From positions 956,875 to 1,020,874 of the forward strand of contig NZ_LT699744.1 of NCBI RefSeq assembly GCF_900155385.1: a stretch of 64,000 nucleotides of DNA, given 5' to 3'. This document shows, piece by piece, positions 46,446-57,504 of the stretch. The notes under the pieces are model-generated. The model saw nothing but the letters and a program-made list of their open reading frames with translations. It had not been told where the DNA came from and ran no database searches. The stretch comes from Vreelandella massiliensis. GTDB taxonomy: Bacteria > Pseudomonadota > Gammaproteobacteria > Pseudomonadales > Halomonadaceae. A program made the translations under genes and the position numbers. Position 1 is the first letter of the stretch. Each line of letters starts with the position of its first letter.

Positions 46446-48950
46446 ATGAGCCAGGATTTACCCATTTCGCGCATTATGCAAACCGGCATCTTACAGTGTG
46501 CACCCGAAACACCGCTCTACGAGGCTGCTCGGCGCATGGCGGAGCGCCACTGTAGCTCAATTCTTGTGATGAAAGATGCGCGCCCTGTCGGTATCTGGAC
46601 AGAACACGACGCCTTGAGTGTCGACTTTGGCGATACGAATGCCGTGCGCGAGCCCATTGCCCAACGCATGAGCCATCCAGTCGCAAGCATTTATGCACAT
46701 CAGCTTCTCGGCGAAGCGGCGTTGCAGCTTCGGGCGCTGGGACGCCGCCATCTTTTGGTCATTGATGATACCGACTCGCCGGTGGGCATCCTGTCGCAAT
46801 CCGACATTGCCCTGAACCAGGGGCTTGAACCCTATTTACGACTGCGGGAAGTTCACGCTGCAATGCGTGCTGCTCCGCTGGTTCTTCCGGGTGATATGCT
46901 TCTCGCCAACGCGGCTCGCAAAATGCGCCTGCAAGAGCACGATGCCGCCGTGGTCATACTCGACAGTGCGCTTGGCATTTTGACCGAGCGCGACTTGGTG
47001 CGCTTTATTGCCCGGCACCCAGGCAATACGCCAATCGCTGAGCTTGCCAGTCAACCCCTGCTTACCATCGACGAGAAAGCCGCCCTGCTTCAAGCGCGCG
47101 ACCTATTGATTGATCATCGTATTCGCCACTTAGCCGTTCTCGATGCACAGGGCAAGGTCAGCGGTTTGCTCGGTTTTCGCGACATGCTCGCCGGCGCTGA
47201 GCATTTGTACCTTCAGGATTTACGCGAGGCGCTAGAGCAACGCGACTCCGCCCTCGCTACCTCACGACAACATTTACAGCTCGCCGAGCGCGTGATCGAC
47301 TCTTCCCTTGAAGGCATCGTCATCACCGACCCCGCCACGCGCATTGAGTTCATCAATCCTGCCTTCACCCATATGACCGGGTATGCACTGGAAGACGTAG
47401 CGGGCAAAACGCCGCGCATTCTCTCCTCCGGCCGACAAGACGATGCCTTTTATCAGCAGATGTGGGAGACCTTGAAAGCCCATGGTTACTGGCGAGGAGA
47501 AGTCTGGAATCGTAAAAAAACCGGCGAGCTATACCTTGAGTTACTCACCATTACCGCGATCACCGATGATAATGGCGAAACGCAACATTACGCGGGCTTA
47601 TTCACCGATATCACCCATATTCGTGAAAATGAGCAGCAAGTTCGCCACCTCGCCTACTACGATGTGTTGACGCGTCTCCCCAACCGTCGACTCCTGGAAG
47701 ACCGGATTACCCTGGCCATTCGGCACGCTCATCGCTCAAAAGAGCAGCTCGCCGTAGTGTTTATCGATCTTGACCATTTTAAACAGGTCAATGACACCTT
47801 GGGGCACGCCGTCGGCGACGATCTGCTGCTACAAGTCTCCGAGCGCATGCAGAATAACCTGCGCGAGGACGATACGCTGGCACGCTTGGGAGGCGATGAA
47901 TTTATTGCCCTGCTGCCCGGTATTAGTGACTTCGCCGAAGTAACATGTATTGCGCAACGTTTAATCGATACGGTCAGCGCCCCCTATTGCATTAATAACC
48001 ATACGTTTCGTATCGGTTGTAGCCTGGGGGTAAGCGTTTATCCCGATGATGGCGACACCCCCGAAACACTGATTCAAAATGCCGATGCGGCGATGTATCG
48101 CGCCAAAAAAGAGGGGCGCAATACTTACCGCCTCTATCGCTGCGAAATGGACCTCGCCGCTCAAGATAACCTCACGCTTGAAACCGAGCTACGCACCATG
48201 CTTGACACGGGCGATGGGCTTTTCATGGTATATCAGCCGCTTGTGAGCCGCGAAACAGGGGTGACAGTCAGTGCAGAGGCGTTAGTGCGCTGGCAACACC
48301 CCACGCGCGGTATTGTTTCGCCCGGTGAGTTTATTCCTTTGGCGGAACGCTCGGGGTTAATCCTTTCGCTGGGGGAGCACGTACTCGACAGCGTAATCAA
48401 GGATATACTGCACTGGCAACGATTAGGACTTGAAGTGGTACCGGTCGCCATCAACCTCTCCGCGACACAGTTTTGGCAAAGCGGGTTTGTTGAAAGCGTA
48501 GAGCAAAAGCTCACCCAAGCCGGCATTACCGCCGAGCTAATTACCTTTGAACTTACCGAAAGCTTACTGCTCAATAAACAAGCGCGTGGCATCGAAATCC
48601 TGACCCAATTAAGCCAGCTGGGCTGCCGCGTTGCTTTGGATGACTTTGGTACCGGCTACTCCTCGCTTAGTTACTTACAGCATATTCCCGCTCATAGTTT
48701 GAAGATCGACCGCAGCTTTATCGAAGCACTCGATGACCCTGAGCACAGTAGCCGACCTATCATCGCGGCGATTGCCAGTATGGCGCAGGAGTTGGGGCTA
48801 ACGGTGGTGGCTGAAGGGGTCGAAAGCGAACAGCAGTGGGCGGTGCTGGGTAACTACGCCATTGACACGATTCAAGGGTTTTATACCGGCTACCCGGTAG
48901 AGGCAGGCACATTCAGCACGGGTCTTAAATATTTGCGCAACCGGGCTTAA
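46446..48950 (+). CDS. c-di-GMP signalling protein with CBS, PAS, GGDEF and EAL domains
   Basis: 834 residues from ATG 46446; an in-frame TTG at 46431 is possible, and neither has a strong ribosome site. Two CBS pairs (about 5-125 and 130-250; e.g. VGIWTEHDALSVDF, LGILTERDLVRFI, VSGLLGFRDML) precede a short coiled segment, a PAS domain (about 280-395, EGIVITDPATRIEFINPAFT), GGDEF (GGDEF at 482-486, with the inhibitory-site motif REDD five residues upstream) and EAL (SAEALVRWQHP, ALDDFGTGYSSL, AEGVE). Both catalytic signatures are intact, so it may be bifunctional. No membrane helix is seen. CBS domains often bind adenine nucleotides. Confidence 0.92.
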   Translation: MSQDLPISRIMQTGILQCAPETPLYEAARRMAERHCSSILVMKDARPVGIWTEHDALSVDFGDTNAVREPIAQRMSHPVASIYAHQLLGEAALQLRALGRRHLLVIDDTDSPVGILSQSDIALNQGLEPYLRLREVHAAMRAAPLVLPGDMLLANAARKMRLQEHDAAVVILDSALGILTERDLVRFIARHPGNTPIAELASQPLLTIDEKAALLQARDLLIDHRIRHLAVLDAQGKVSGLLGFRDMLAGAEHLYLQDLREALEQRDSALATSRQHLQLAERVIDSSLEGIVITDPATRIEFINPAFTHMTGYALEDVAGKTPRILSSGRQDDAFYQQMWETLKAHGYWRGEVWNRKKTGELYLELLTITAITDDNGETQHYAGLFTDITHIRENEQQVRHLAYYDVLTRLPNRRLLEDRITLAIRHAHRSKEQLAVVFIDLDHFKQVNDTLGHAVGDDLLLQVSERMQNNLREDDTLARLGGDEFIALLPGISDFAEVTCIAQRLIDTVSAPYCINNHTFRIGCSLGVSVYPDDGDTPETLIQNADAAMYRAKKEGRNTYRLYRCEMDLAAQDNLTLETELRTMLDTGDGLFMVYQPLVSRETGVTVSAEALVRWQHPTRGIVSPGEFIPLAERSGLILSLGEHVLDSVIKDILHWQRLGLEVVPVAINLSATQFWQSGFVESVEQKLTQAGITAELITFELTESLLLNKQARGIEILTQLSQLGCRVALDDFGTGYSSLSYLQHIPAHSLKIDRSFIEALDDPEHSSRPIIAAIASMAQELGLTVVAEGVESEQQWAVLGNYAIDTIQGFYTGYPVEAGTFSTGLKYLRNRA

Positions 48951-48983
48951 AAGCCCCCGAAGGTCTTTATTCGGTGGGCTTTT
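48949..48983 (+). terminator. Terminator of the CBS-PAS-GGDEF-EAL gene
   Basis: AAAAGCCC-CCGAA pairs with TTCGG-T-GGGCTTTT (one bulged base), overlapping the TAA stop codon and ending in TTTT. Confidence 0.65.
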
Positions 48984-49036
48984 ATGCGATCGTTAATGCT
49001 TAACGCATTGGCGTATGCCGTTACTGGCTTGGTTTT

Positions 49037-49414
49037 TTAGGTTTTAGCCCCACGCCAAAGGTTGAGTGCATGCAGCAAAAGCCCAAGTGTGGCACCGTGG
49101 GACAATAACAACTGCCAACTGAACCAATCACTGAATAAGACATGCCAGAGCCCCATCACGGCAACACCCACCAGTAGACACAACGCCAGCTTTCCTAGCA
49201 ATGCCGGCAGTCTCTGACGAGCGTTGGCCGTTAATAAACGCCACTGAAAAATTACAAACGCCAATACCGCAACGATGGCCATCAACAGTAACGACTGATG
49301 TGTCTCATGCCCGCCGGCTATGTAGCGCGGCAGGGTGGCAAGCATGACAAGGCAGAGCCCTAGCGCCACGCTCATGCGTTCAGGGGTAGAAGGTGCCGAT
49401 GACTTCATGCTCAT
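49037..49414 (-). CDS. Small membrane protein of unknown function
   Basis: 125 residues with four hydrophobic segments (for example SVALGLCLVMLATLPRYIAG, LLLMAIVAVLAFVIFQW, LALCLLVGVAVMGLWHVLF, LLSHGATLGLLLHALNLW). I do not recognise a family. It starts inside the last codons of the flavodoxin gene (four-base overlap), so the two are probably translated together; that suggests a membrane partner of the flavodoxin, but this is inference. Confidence 0.7.
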   Translation of the reverse strand: MSMKSSAPSTPERMSVALGLCLVMLATLPRYIAGGHETHQSLLLMAIVAVLAFVIFQWRLLTANARQRLPALLGKLALCLLVGVAVMGLWHVLFSDWFSWQLLLSHGATLGLLLHALNLWRGAKT

Positions 49415-49875
49415 GCGACCTTTAATTCTTGCGCTTCAATCCACTCCTCGACCCAGGGCACCGCTGCGTCATCCGCCATAAAGGTCTCCATGGCGTCAAT
49501 TTCCAGCCGCTCACCCAAGCGTACTGCACCATGGTCTTCTAAAAGCGCATCAAGGGCACGGCCAGCCCCACAAAATGTCTCGCCATAGGAGCTATCCCCC
49601 AGGGCAATCAAACCATAGCGCAATGCTGTAAGGGAGGGACTCTGCTCGGCGATCTCACGGGTAAAATTAACGAAATTCCCAGGATAATCACCGCTGCCGG
49701 TGGTCGAAACGCAAAACAGCGTCACGCTGTCTTGAGACTGAGTCAGATCCTTCAGTGTGGGCTGCTCAATAATCTCAACGTCATAACCGGCTTCTTCAAA
49801 CTGTGGCTTGACCTGTTCCGCCACATCCAGCGCACCGCCGTACATCGTGCCTACCAGAATATTGACATTTGGCAT
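49411..49875 (-). CDS. MioC-like flavodoxin
   Basis: 154 residues from ATG 49875, with GGGAG six bases upstream (MPNVNILVGTMYGGALDVAE). The FMN phosphate loop is TMYGGALDV. Later flavin contacts are FCVSTTGSGDYPGN and LIALGDSSYGETFCGAGRAL. It resembles short-chain flavodoxins such as MioC, which supports biotin synthase in E. coli. The electron partner here is unknown. Overlaps the following small membrane protein gene. Confidence 0.9.
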   Translation of the reverse strand: MPNVNILVGTMYGGALDVAEQVKPQFEEAGYDVEIIEQPTLKDLTQSQDSVTLFCVSTTGSGDYPGNFVNFTREIAEQSPSLTALRYGLIALGDSSYGETFCGAGRALDALLEDHGAVRLGERLEIDAMETFMADDAAVPWVEEWIEAQELKVA

Positions 49876-50008
49876 CGTTACTCCCTCTGTCAAACTGTCT
49901 CAGTGCCAACGCGAAAGTCGACAAATACCCGATGAATTTGGTCAAATATTAACACACTATTGCGAAACGTCGCACGCCTCCACTCCCCTCAACCGACAAG
50001 GGAACCGT

Positions 50009-50218
50009 ATGCAACAAACGTTTGAAGCATGGATAACACCGCTCATGATTGGCGGTTTAATCTTGTTTATGTGCTTTATTATTTGGGACTTGGCTAAAAA
50101 ATCGAATGCTGGCCGTTTTGGTACCCTCATGCTCTTTATTGTCCTCGGCGCCGGCATGCTGGGCTACGTCCTCAAGGTTATCATTACCTGGTTTATAGAA
50201 GGCAGAGCCGGAGGTTAA
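50009..50218 (+). CDS. DUF2788 small membrane protein
   Basis: 69 residues from ATG 50009, with GGGAACCGT before it; a longer frame back to 49808 overlaps the flavodoxin gene and is not credible. Two hydrophobic segments (MIGGLILFMCFIIWDLAK and LMLFIVLGAGMLGYVLKVII). It matches my recollection of the DUF2788 family of gammaproteobacteria. Function unknown. Divergent from the flavodoxin gene and convergent with ihfA. Confidence 0.75.
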   Translation: MQQTFEAWITPLMIGGLILFMCFIIWDLAKKSNAGRFGTLMLFIVLGAGMLGYVLKVIITWFIEGRAGG

Positions 50219-50228
50219 CCCCAGCACA

Positions 50229-50259
50229 ATAAAAAAGGAGTGCCATTGAGACACTCCTT
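50229..50259 (-). terminator. Rho-independent terminator of ihfA
   Basis: On the minus strand, AAGGAGTG pairs with CACTCCTT (50259-50235, nine-base loop), followed by a TTTTTTATT tract. It also ends the thrS-to-ihfA gene block. Confidence 0.8.
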
Positions 50260-50316
50260 GACTTAAAACGGCATTGGCCAAGCGCCCCCTTACGGTTTGC
50301 GCCAACCTGGCCTATT

Positions 50317-50616
50317 TCACGATGAGTCTTTGTAAGACTCAACTTGCTGCTTGAGCTTTTGCCCTGGTCGAAACGTCACGACACGTCGTGCGGAAATGGG
50401 AATTTCTTCGCCGGTTTTTGGATTTCGCCCTGGGCGCTCACGCTTATCGCGCAAATCGAAGTTGCCAAAACCTGAAAGCTTTACCTGCTCATTTTCACGT
50501 AAGCAGGCGCGTATTTCATCGAAGAAAGCTTCAACCATGGCTTTCGCTTCCCGCTTAGAGAGTGACAGCTCGGCGTGTAAATGCTCCGCGAGTTCCGCTT
50601 TGGTCAACGCACCCAT
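50317..50616 (-). CDS. ihfA: Integration host factor alpha subunit
   Basis: 99 residues from ATG 50616, which follows [26 protein letters not shown] begins it. The HU/IHF arm reads [20 protein letters not shown]. It forms a heterodimer with IHF-beta that bends DNA sharply at specific sites. Its place after pheT is the conserved gammaproteobacterial arrangement. An upstream in-frame ATG at 50661 lacks a ribosome site. Confidence 0.97.
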   Translation of the reverse strand: MGALTKAELAEHLHAELSLSKREAKAMVEAFFDEIRACLRENEQVKLSGFGNFDLRDKRERPGRNPKTGEEIPISARRVVTFRPGQKLKQQVESYKDSS

Positions 50617-50694
50617 AAGGCTTCTCCTTGTAGCAAACGCTCGGCCCAGGACAGAAGGCACCGCACTTATTTCATTAACAGCCCTTGGTGGCGC

Positions 50695-53076
50695 TTAACT
50701 GCGCAACTCTGCACTGAACTCACTACGCACCTGCGCAACAATCGCGCTCACCAACTGATTGATTTCATCATCATTTAGCGTGCGCGATGGATGCTGCCAG
50801 GTCAAGCCCAATGCAATACTCTTATGCCCTTCTGTCACCCCGTTACCCGCATACACATCGAATAACTTTACCTGCTTAAGGTGCTCACCTGCTTGCTGGG
50901 AAGCTACATCCAACAGTGACTGTACCGGTACGGTCTCATCAATGATAAAAGCCAGGTCTCGGCGAACCTCAGGCTGGCGCGAAAGAGGCTCAAAGGCCGG
51001 AATTGCCCCTTCACTTAACGCATCAAGGCGGACTTCGAACATTAACGCATCCACTTTCAGCCCTAGTTTCGCGCGGATTTGCGGGTGCAAGGTACCAATC
51101 CAACCAGCCTCTCGATCATGATGCATCACTTTGGCACACTGCCCGGGGTGCAAGGATGGATGCGTTGATGGCTCAAAACGCCATTCGTTAAAGCCTCCAC
51201 CTAGCCCTAGGAGGCTCTCCAGATCTCCTTTTAAATCATAAAAATCGATCGCCTCTCGACCCCCGGACCAACCTTCAGGATTGCGTGTACCACAGACAAT
51301 GGCGCCCAACATCGGCGTTTGGCTTAAGCTATCCAAATGACCATTAAACACTAGCCCTGTTTCAAACAATCGTACCCGCGTCTGTTGTCGATTAAGGTTA
51401 TGCTCTAGCGCACGTACCAAACCAGGGAACAAGCTGGCACGCATCACCGACAAATCCGCGGAAATAGGGTTGGCAAGCGTTGGCGACACCGCCTCCGGTA
51501 GCAGCGCAGCTTGCAGTTCCGGGGCAACGAAACTGTAGGTCACGGCTTCTTGATAGCCACGCGCCACCATTTGATGACGCAACTGGGACTGCGTGATCCG
51601 CGCTTCATCGCTGGCCCGTAGCGCTAGGCGTGTCGAAGGGCGACGTACCGGGAGGTTGTTGTAGCCATGAATACGCGCTACTTCTTCAATTAGGTCTTCT
51701 TCAATGGCGATATCAAACCGCCAGCTAGGTACGTCAACACGCCAGCCGTGCTCGGTCACTTGAACACCCAAACCGAGGCGCTGCAGAATATCCATGACTT
51801 CTTCTGCCGCAAGAGACTTACTCAACGCTTTACGCAACCGCTCAGCACGGAAGTGAATCTGTCGCTTTTCGGGCAGGTGAGCGTCGCTTTTTACTTCGTT
51901 GAGCGGCCCTGCTTCACCACCGCATATATCCAGCAATAAATGCGTCGCACGCTCGACGGCAATGGCTGTTAGCGCAGGATCAACGCCGCGTTCAAAGCGA
52001 TGAGACGCATCGGTATGCAAGCCGTAAGAACGCGCCTGGCCGGCAATGGCAAGCGGGGTAAAAAACGCTGACTCTAGGAAAATCGTCTGCGTGCTGGGGC
52101 TAACACCGGAGTTTTCACACCCCATTATCCCCGCCATTGCGAGCGGACCGTTCTCATCAGCGATCAGCAGGGTTTCAGGGCGAAGCGCGACATTCTGGCC
52201 GTCTAGCAGCGTTAAGCTTTCGCCCTCCTTGGCTAAGCGCACCACCACTTCACCATGAAGGTTATCGCGATCAAAAGCGTGAAGCGGCTGCCCAAGCTCC
52301 AACATCACATAATTGGTAACATCCACCACCGGATCAATCGAGCGAACACCGCTGCGACGCAAACGCTCTACCATCCATAGCGGGGTTGCCGCCTTTACGT
52401 TTACCCCACGAATTAACCGACCGATATAGCGCGGGCATCTTTCCGGCGCCTCGACCGACACCGGAAAAGTATCATCGAACACGGCGGTGACACTTTGGCA
52501 CTCAGGCCCACTCACCGCGAGCCGGTTAAGCACACCCACTTCACGGGCCAAGCCTTTTACACTTAAGCAATCTCCCCGATTCGGTGTCAGATCGACTTCA
52601 ATGGTGCAATCATCAAGGCCCATATAAGCGCGAAAATCCTCGCCTGTGGGCGCATCGGAAGGCAACACGAATATACCGGGCGAGGTTTCATCAACGAGCC
52701 CAAGCTCAGATTCAGAGCAAATCATGCCATGTGACTCAACGCCACGAAGCTTCGCTTTTTTGATCTTGAAATCGCCAGGCAGAACACCGCCCACTTGCGC
52801 AAAGGGCACTTTTTGCCCAACCGCCACGTTAGGTGCCCCACATACCACCTGCACAGGCTCCGCTGAACCATCATCGACAGTACAGACGTTAAGTTTATCT
52901 GCGTCAGGGTGCTGCTCTTTCGTCAACACCTCTGCTACCACCACGCCACTGAATGCAGCCGCAACGGGCTCGACAGCATCGACCTCAAGGCCTGCCATGG
53001 TGATTTGATCGGCAACAGCTTGCGTATCCAACTGCGGAGACACCCACTCGCGCAGCCACTGTTCAGAAAATTTCAT
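50695..53076 (-). CDS. pheT: Phenylalanyl-tRNA synthetase beta subunit
   Basis: 793 residues. N-terminal tRNA-binding EMAP-type domain (VVVAEVLTKEQHPDADKLNV), B3/B4 editing region (ECQSVTAVFDDTFPV...DPVVDVTNYVMLELGQPLHAFD), B5 domain and C-terminal anticodon-binding ferredoxin-like domain (FEPLSRQPEVRRDLAFIIDE). It works as alpha2beta2 with PheS, encoded 26 bases upstream. AGGAACGTCT precedes the ATG. Confidence 0.97.
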   Translation of the reverse strand: MKFSEQWLREWVSPQLDTQAVADQITMAGLEVDAVEPVAAAFSGVVVAEVLTKEQHPDADKLNVCTVDDGSAEPVQVVCGAPNVAVGQKVPFAQVGGVLPGDFKIKKAKLRGVESHGMICSESELGLVDETSPGIFVLPSDAPTGEDFRAYMGLDDCTIEVDLTPNRGDCLSVKGLAREVGVLNRLAVSGPECQSVTAVFDDTFPVSVEAPERCPRYIGRLIRGVNVKAATPLWMVERLRRSGVRSIDPVVDVTNYVMLELGQPLHAFDRDNLHGEVVVRLAKEGESLTLLDGQNVALRPETLLIADENGPLAMAGIMGCENSGVSPSTQTIFLESAFFTPLAIAGQARSYGLHTDASHRFERGVDPALTAIAVERATHLLLDICGGEAGPLNEVKSDAHLPEKRQIHFRAERLRKALSKSLAAEEVMDILQRLGLGVQVTEHGWRVDVPSWRFDIAIEEDLIEEVARIHGYNNLPVRRPSTRLALRASDEARITQSQLRHQMVARGYQEAVTYSFVAPELQAALLPEAVSPTLANPISADLSVMRASLFPGLVRALEHNLNRQQTRVRLFETGLVFNGHLDSLSQTPMLGAIVCGTRNPEGWSGGREAIDFYDLKGDLESLLGLGGGFNEWRFEPSTHPSLHPGQCAKVMHHDREAGWIGTLHPQIRAKLGLKVDALMFEVRLDALSEGAIPAFEPLSRQPEVRRDLAFIIDETVPVQSLLDVASQQAGEHLKQVKLFDVYAGNGVTEGHKSIALGLTWQHPSRTLNDDEINQLVSAIVAQVRSEFSAELRS

Positions 53077-53102
53077 AGACGTTCCTGTATTGGGCAGCGG
53101 GC

Positions 53103-54137
<1,035 letters not shown>

Positions 54138-54211
54138 TTAAGCCTCTCCCTGATGAAGGATCAGGAGATAGCAAGTTACTTGTGACGTGTTAACCGCCAT
54201 ACATAGCGAAT

Positions 54212-54247
54212 AAAAAAAACAGGGGAAGAGCGGCTGCTCTTCCCCTG
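54212..54247 (-). terminator. Strong terminator between rplT and pheS
   Basis: On the minus strand, CAGGGGAAGAGC pairs with GCTCTTCCCCTG (54247-54220, 12 bp, four-base loop), followed by TTTTTTTT at 54219-54212. It lies about 90 bases before pheS. It either ends the rplT transcript or acts as an attenuator for pheST. Confidence 0.85.
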
Positions 54248-54306
54248 GATGGGTCACATGTCATGACCTGGCTTTGTATCATGCGCCTATAAGCGCACGA
54301 ATAGCC

Positions 54307-54660
54307 TTACTGGGCAGCCTTGGCCTTCTCAACGATGGCAGCAAATGCTGCTTTCTCATTGACGGCGAGGTCAGCCAGCACTTTGCGGTCAATTTCAATA
54401 CCGGCTTTCTTCAAACCACCAACAAAGCGGCTGTAAGACATGCCATGCTGACGCGCACCGGCATTGATACGCTGAATCCACAACGCACGGAATTGACGCT
54501 TGCGGTTGCGACGGTCACGGTAAGCATACTGACCGGCTTTAATAACCGCCTGCTTGGCAACGCGGAAGACGCGCGAACGCGCTCCGTAGTAACCTTTGGC
54601 TTGCTTTAAGATTTTTTTATGACGACGACGAGCAACGACGCCACGCTTTACACGAGTCAT
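54307..54660 (-). CDS. rplT: 50S ribosomal protein L20
   Basis: 117 residues: [20 protein letters not shown] is the basic N-terminal tail, and [20 protein letters not shown] the globular part. It binds 23S rRNA early in 50S assembly, and in E. coli represses its own operon at the rpmI leader. Follows rpmI by 69 bases. Confidence 0.98.
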   Translation of the reverse strand: MTRVKRGVVARRRHKKILKQAKGYYGARSRVFRVAKQAVIKAGQYAYRDRRNRKRQFRALWIQRINAGARQHGMSYSRFVGGLKKAGIEIDRKVLADLAVNEKAAFAAIVEKAKAAQ

Positions 54661-54729
54661 AACACACTCCTGACAAAATGACTGAGGCGACGCTTAAGGC
54701 ACGCGCTCAGAAAAAAGAAAGCCCGGCCC

Positions 54730-54924
54730 TTAAAGGTTCGGCAGCATACGCTGGATTAACGCCTTATCAGCGTCGTGAACCTGCTTCATACCACGCAGTT
54801 GACGCTTACGCTTGGTCGATTTCTTGGTCAGAATGTGGCTACGGAAAGACTGCTTGTGCTTAAAGCCGTTAGCCGTCTTTTTGAAGCGCTTGGCTGCGCC
54901 ACTATTGCTCTTAATTTTCGGCAT
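54730..54924 (-). CDS. rpmI: 50S ribosomal protein L35
   Basis: A 64-residue basic protein, [20 protein letters not shown], with [20 protein letters not shown]. Conserved between infC and rplT. The 81-base infC-rpmI gap would be where L20-dependent control acts, but I could not trace the pseudoknot by eye. Confidence 0.98.
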   Translation of the reverse strand: MPKIKSNSGAAKRFKKTANGFKHKQSFRSHILTKKSTKRKRQLRGMKQVHDADKALIQRMLPNL

Positions 54925-55005
54925 GAGGATTACTCCGCTCGAGATTTTTTAGAAAACCCAGGGCCAACCGCGGCATAACCGCGGTCCGTTGACTTAGCCG
55001 TTGGA

Positions 55006-55545
55006 TCACTTCTTTTTCGGTGCAAGAATCATGATCATCTGACGGCCTTCCATCTTAGGGAAGGATTCGACCGTTCCGATCTCTTCCAGGTCCGAGGCAA
55101 TCCGCTCCATCAGTTTGCGGCCGATGTCTTGGTGTGCCATCTCCCGACCCCGGAAGCGCAGTGTGACCTTGCCCTTGTCACCACCTTCGAGGAACCGGGT
55201 CAAGTTTTTCAACTTAACTTGGTAATCACCCTCGTCAGTGCCAGGTCGGAATTTTATTTCCTTCACCTGGATTTGCTTCTGCTTTTTCTTTTGAGCTGCT
55301 TTCTGCTTTTTCTGCTCAAAAACAAATTTGCCATAATCCATGATCTTACAGACGATCGGATCGGCATTGGATATTTGCACAAGGTCTAAACCGGCTTCCT
55401 GAGCGCGCTCAAGGGCCTCAGCAGTGGATACCACGCCCAACTGCTCGCCATCTTGATCGATGAGGCGCACTTCAGATTCGGTAATTCGCTCGTTCATTGG
55501 TGGGCGCTTGTCTTGTGGACGCCCGCGCTGGTTGCTTCGCTTGAT
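55006..55545 (-). CDS. infC: Translation initiation factor IF-3, with AUC start codon
   Basis: 179 residues if translation starts at ATC 55545 ([20 protein letters not shown]). An internal ATG at 55497 would give 163 residues but has no ribosome site, and it would remove the basic N-terminal segment. GGAG copies lie at 55557-55554 and 55550-55547. E. coli infC begins with AUU and its IF-3 represses its own non-canonical start; an AUC start fits the same autoregulation. Domains: N-domain with [16 protein letters not shown] and [20 protein letters not shown], lysine-rich linker, and C-domain with [20 protein letters not shown]. Starts 12 bases after the thrS stop. Confidence 0.9.
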   Translation of the reverse strand: MKRSNQRGRPQDKRPPMNERITESEVRLIDQDGEQLGVVSTAEALERAQEAGLDLVQISNADPIVCKIMDYGKFVFEQKKQKAAQKKKQKQIQVKEIKFRPGTDEGDYQVKLKNLTRFLEGGDKGKVTLRFRGREMAHQDIGRKLMERIASDLEEIGTVESFPKMEGRQMIMILAPKKK

Positions 55546-55557
55546 CGCTCCGTCTCC

Positions 55558-57480
55558 TTAGGCAATTGACGATGTCGCCAGGGCTGCTCTTTCTTCCTCA
55601 AGGCGGTTGATAAGTGCATCAATCGTCATGGTGCCGAGGTTTTCGCCACTGCGCGTTCGCACAGCGACTGAGTCAGCTTCGACTTCCTTATCTCCTACCA
55701 CCAGGAGATAGGGAACCTTCTGCAGCGTGTGTTCACGGATTTTAAAGCCGATTTTCTCGTTCCTCAAGTCCGCCTTGACGCGTAAGCCATTTTTTTGCAA
55801 ACGCTGCTCTAATGCTAGGGCATAATCACGCTGGGCGTCGGTAATCGTCATGATCACCGCTTGCTGCGGCGCTAACCATAACGGCATAGCGCCGGCGTAA
55901 TGCTCGATCAGTATCCCCAAAAAACGCTCGAAAGAGCCTAGAATGGCTCTATGTAGCATGACTGGCGTCTTTCTGGCCCCGTCTTCATCGACATACTGAG
56001 CGCCTAAACGCCCTGGCAGATTAAAATCTAACTGTAGCGTACCACATTGCCATACTCGATTCAGGCAATCACGCAGCGCAAATTCAATTTTCGGCCCATA
56101 AAAAGCGCCTTCTCCTGGCTGCAACTCCCAATCGAGCCCTGTTGCATTAAGCGCAGCCTCCAAACCCTGTTCAGCCCGGTCCCAAAGCTTGGCCTCACCT
56201 AGAAAGTCATCTGGCCTGGTGGAAAGCTTAAGCTCTACATCCTCAAAGCCTAACGCGCTGTATACCTCAAGTGTCAACGCGATAAAGGCTTCGGCTTCCG
56301 CTTGAATCTGATTCTCGGTGCAGAAAATATGAGCATCATCCTGCGTAAATCCGCGAACGCGCATCAAACCATGCAGCGAGCCAGAGGGCTCATTACGGTG
56401 GCAGCTACCAAACTCGGCGAGACGTAAAGGCAAATCCCGGTAGCTTTTTAACCCCTGGTTAAATACCTGCACGTGGCACGGGCAGTTCATGGGCTTTACC
56501 GCATACTCGCGCTTTTCGGACTCTGTCGTAAACATCAACTCACTGTAGTGCCCCCAGTGACCTGACTTTTTCCATAGCGAGAGATCGACGACTTGCGGTG
56601 TTTTGATCTCTTGGTAACCGTGTTCGCGCTGAATTCGACGCATATAGTCTTCAAGCGCTTGGTACATTGTCCAGCCATTGGGATGCCAAAAGACCATCCC
56701 CGGCGCTTCTTCTTGAAGGTGAAAGAGATCCATCTTGCGCGCCAACTTGCGGTGGTCACGCTTTTCTGCCTCTTCCAAGCGCTTAAGGTATGCTTTTAGC
56801 TGCTTTTTATCACCCCAGGCTGTGCCGTAAATACGCGTGAGCATGGTATTGTCGGCATCACCACGCCAATAAGCACCAGCAAGCTTAGTCAGCTTAAACG
56901 CTTTTAAGTGGCGCGTATTGGGCACATGAGGCCCCCGACACATGTCCGTATACTCTTCGTGGTGATACAGACGAATCGTGGAACCCTCAGGAATTTCCCG
57001 CACAATCTCTTGCTTGTACGGTTCATCACGATGCAAGAAAGTGAGCATCGCTTTATCACGGTCAACATACTCCCGTACTACATCGTACTCACGCTCAATT
57101 AGCACTTTCATTCGTGCTTCAATTACGTCTAGATCTTCCGGGGTAACCGAGCGACCAAACTCAATGTCATAGTAAAAGCCGTCATCGATTACGGGACCAA
57201 TCGCCATTTTGGCATCTGGGTAGAGCTGCTTCACCGCATGACCGGTCAGGTGAGCACAAGAGTGCCGGATAATTTCCAACCCCTCTGGATCTCGTGCCGT
57301 GATGATCGCCACATCGGCATCGTTTTCGATACTGTCGGCTGCATCGACCAATTCGCCATTAATCTTGCCAGCCACACAAGCTTTGGCCAAACCAGGGCCA
57401 ATAGACTCTGCCAACTGCATGATTGTTAACGACTCTGAAAAGTCACGCTGACTGCCATCCGGCAGAGTTACTGTAGGCAT
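55558..57480 (-). CDS. thrS: Threonyl-tRNA synthetase
   Basis: 640 residues from ATG 57480 ([14 protein letters not shown]), with AAGGAAATAACCGA upstream; an in-frame ATG at 57525 lies inside the operator hairpin. TGS domain (1-62), editing domain with the HxxxH pair in [16 protein letters not shown] and [16 protein letters not shown], class II core with zinc ligands including [30 protein letters not shown] (motif 2), and a C-terminal anticodon-binding domain ([19 protein letters not shown]). First gene of the thrS-infC-rpmI-rplT block. Confidence 0.97.
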   Translation of the reverse strand: MPTVTLPDGSQRDFSESLTIMQLAESIGPGLAKACVAGKINGELVDAADSIENDADVAIITARDPEGLEIIRHSCAHLTGHAVKQLYPDAKMAIGPVIDDGFYYDIEFGRSVTPEDLDVIEARMKVLIEREYDVVREYVDRDKAMLTFLHRDEPYKQEIVREIPEGSTIRLYHHEEYTDMCRGPHVPNTRHLKAFKLTKLAGAYWRGDADNTMLTRIYGTAWGDKKQLKAYLKRLEEAEKRDHRKLARKMDLFHLQEEAPGMVFWHPNGWTMYQALEDYMRRIQREHGYQEIKTPQVVDLSLWKKSGHWGHYSELMFTTESEKREYAVKPMNCPCHVQVFNQGLKSYRDLPLRLAEFGSCHRNEPSGSLHGLMRVRGFTQDDAHIFCTENQIQAEAEAFIALTLEVYSALGFEDVELKLSTRPDDFLGEAKLWDRAEQGLEAALNATGLDWELQPGEGAFYGPKIEFALRDCLNRVWQCGTLQLDFNLPGRLGAQYVDEDGARKTPVMLHRAILGSFERFLGILIEHYAGAMPLWLAPQQAVIMTITDAQRDYALALEQRLQKNGLRVKADLRNEKIGFKIREHTLQKVPYLLVVGDKEVEADSVAVRTRSGENLGTMTIDALINRLEEERAALATSSIA

Positions 57481-57504
57481 TCGGTTATTTCCTTGAGCAC
57501 AGTG

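Noticed and set aside
49808..50008. 66-residue upstream extension of the DUF2788 gene
   Set aside because: It runs antisense over the flavodoxin start; the last ATG has the ribosome site and begins the recognisable protein.
54195..54277. A short frame upstream of pheS with Phe codons (FFLF), like a pheM leader peptide
   Set aside because: The Phe codons are simply the U-tract of the terminator and lie after, not before, the hairpin, so ribosome stalling there could not control it. No ribosome site precedes it.
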